Shown: positions 5,571 to 5,886 of the stretch, in pieces
Layout: every line of letters starts with the position of its first letter
Numbering within the stretch: the stretch's first letter is position 1
NCBI GenBank assembly: GCA_030614945.1
Contig: JAUXAH010000124.1
Location: 1-5,886, forward strand
Reading direction: 5' to 3'
Source: Phycisphaerae bacterium
Lineage (GTDB): Bacteria; Planctomycetota; Phycisphaerae; Sedimentisphaerales; SG8-4
Length of the DNA stretch: 5,886 nucleotides
Position numbers and translations under genes: made by a program
Notes under the pieces: generated by a model
Databases searched by the model: none
What the model was told of the DNA's origin: nothing
What the model saw: the letters and a program-made list of their open reading frames with translations, nothing else

Positions 5571-5586
5571 TGCAAAAAGCGTGCCA
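5571..5586 (-). promoter_or_regulatory. Sigma-54 (-24/-12) promoter for dnaK
   Basis: The minus strand reads TGGCACG-N4-TTGCA, an exact match to the core RpoN consensus, with the required ten bases between the GG and GC elements. The flanks also fit (AAC before, T three bases after TTGCA). Transcription would start near 5560, giving a leader of about 90 bases that contains the hairpin and the ribosome binding site. No competing well-spaced -35/-10 promoter was seen. Known sigma-54 promoters need an AAA+ activator bound upstream; candidate dyads lie at 5622-5636 and 5687-5699. Confidence 0.75.
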
Positions 5587-5621
5587 GTTGGGGTGCTATA
5601 GGCGCCTTGGGCCATTTAACC

Positions 5622-5636
5622 TCTTGCATTTCAAGA
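5622..5636. promoter_or_regulatory. Possible activator-binding dyad 1 upstream of the dnaK promoter
   Basis: TCTTG-N5-CAAGA is a perfect 5-bp dyad about 60-75 bases upstream of the predicted dnaK transcription start. Its position fits an upstream activator site, but dyads of this size arise by chance. It also contains CTTGAAA on the minus strand, which resembles a heat-shock sigma -35 box. Confidence 0.3.
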
Positions 5637-5686
5637 AGTTAGGTTTTTTAACTGCCTTTTTTAATTTTCCAGTTGTCCGTATATTA

Positions 5687-5699
5687 TGCCATTTTGGCA
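5687..5699. promoter_or_regulatory. Possible activator-binding dyad 2 upstream of the dnaK promoter
   Basis: TGCCA-TTT-TGGCA is a perfect 5-bp dyad about 127-139 bases upstream of the predicted dnaK start, within the usual range for a sigma-54 activator site. The function is inferred only from position and symmetry. The bases between the two dyads (5637-5686) are A/T-rich, with runs of T, and hold no recognisable gene. Confidence 0.35.
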
Positions 5700-5712
5700 G
5701 GTAATAAATAGT

Positions 5713-5813
5713 GGATTAGTTGATTAGTGAATTAGCGAATTAGTAAATTAGAGAACTTATCCGCCGAGTCAGATTAGTTACCAATTAACTCGTCAACTAA
5801 TTAACTAATCAAC
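5713..5813. repeat. Inverted 8-bp-period arrays between dnaK and the upstream gene
   Basis: The left array (5713-5760) has six 8-bp units built on NNATTAGN, such as GGATTAGT, TGATTAGT and GAATTAGC, decaying to the right. The right array (about 5778-5813) has units TAACTAAT and CAACTAAT. They are inverted: 5711-5728 matches the reverse complement of 5796-5813 at 16 of 18 positions. A small inner stem (CGAGT 5765-5769 with ACTCG 5788-5792) sits in the loop. The array ends two bases from the stop codon of the upstream minus-strand gene and might act as its terminator. Confidence 0.85.
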
Positions 5814-5815
5814 TT

Positions 5816-5886
5816 TTACATATCCTGGTTCAGGGCTGAGCGGATGATTTTGGCTCGAAGCGCGTCTCTGTGGGTGGGGTCCAGCG
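5816..5886 (-). CDS. C-terminal end of an unidentified protein (5' end outside the window)
   Basis: One minus-strand frame runs from the window edge to a TAA at 5816-5818 and gives 22 residues, ending ALRAKIIRSALNQDM. The mixed charged and hydrophobic composition looks like a helical protein tail, and the stop falls right at the edge of the repeat array, as the other genes here do. The other two minus frames also run to stops (one at about 5829, one inside the array), but their Pro/Ser/His-rich products look less protein-like. The fragment is too short to assign a family. It is co-directional with dnaK and lies upstream of the dnaK promoter. Confidence 0.45.
   Translation of the reverse strand, partial: LDPTHRDALRAKIIRSALNQDM

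Noticed and set aside
5606..5635. Sigma-32-type promoter starting at CTTGAAA on the minus strand
   Set aside because: The -35-like box is good, but no CCCAT-type -10 lies at 13-16 bases; the sigma-54 site nearby is much stronger.
5471..5700. CIRCE (HrcA operator) upstream of dnaK
   Set aside because: The TTAGCACTC-N9-GAGTGCTAA pattern is absent; the inverted repeat present has a different sequence and loop size.
5322..5704. Plus-strand open frames at 5322-5549 and 5492-5704
   Set aside because: They overlap the dnaK start, its promoter and leader hairpin in antisense, and show no family features.

Overview
The window reads as chromosomal DNA of a Gram-negative-type bacterium. A full YidC with a large periplasmic domain and a DnaK carrying the Gram-negative-type N-terminal insert support this. 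The exact group is inference. The dispersed 7-bp arrays, the stand-alone four-helix-bundle (23S rRNA intervening-sequence family) gene and the sigma-54 site remind me of environmental Planctomycetota (Phycisphaerae-like), but nothing here proves it.

Layout: (1) 1-1344 +, the 3' part of yidC, cut by the window start. (2) 1347-1412, a 7-bp tandem array. (3) 1413-1814 +, a small four-helix-bundle protein gene. (4) 1815-1929, a second 7-bp array whose units are inverted relative to the first. (5) 1930-3465 +, mnmE (trmE). (6) 3466-3535, ten 7-bp units filling the gap exactly. (7) 3536-5470 -, dnaK, convergent with mnmE. (8) 5471-5712, the dnaK leader, with a ribosome binding site, a 13-bp perfect hairpin, an almost perfect -24/-12 sigma-54 promoter and upstream dyads. 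(9) 5713-5813, inverted 8-bp arrays. (10) 5816-5886 -, the last codons of an unidentified gene upstream of dnaK.

The genes are housekeeping: membrane protein insertion (YidC), modification of the tRNA wobble uridine (MnmE) and protein folding (DnaK). yidC followed by mnmE is the classical order near rpmH-rnpA-yidC-(jag)-mnmE. Here the four-helix-bundle gene with its arrays sits between them.

The unusual content is the repeat layer. The three complete gene-to-gene gaps (yidC/four-helix, four-helix/mnmE, mnmE/dnaK) consist essentially only of 7-bp arrays running from stop codon to start or stop codon. The gap upstream of dnaK also carries arrays, with an 8-bp period. The G-domain half of mnmE itself appears to carry four in-frame additions: an 80-bp palindrome, an 84-bp stretch of 7-bp units, a 38-bp hairpin and a 35-bp stretch of 7-bp units. 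The palindrome shares its arm sequence (CCCGCACCAA) with the hairpin in the dnaK leader. The second 7-bp stretch in mnmE resembles the mnmE/dnaK spacer. Removing these additions would bring the 511-residue MnmE close to the usual length of about 450. This points to active spread of several kinds of short palindromic or tandem elements in this genome, and the four-helix-bundle gene is boxed by inverted arrays much as its relatives are boxed by a stem inside 23S rRNA.
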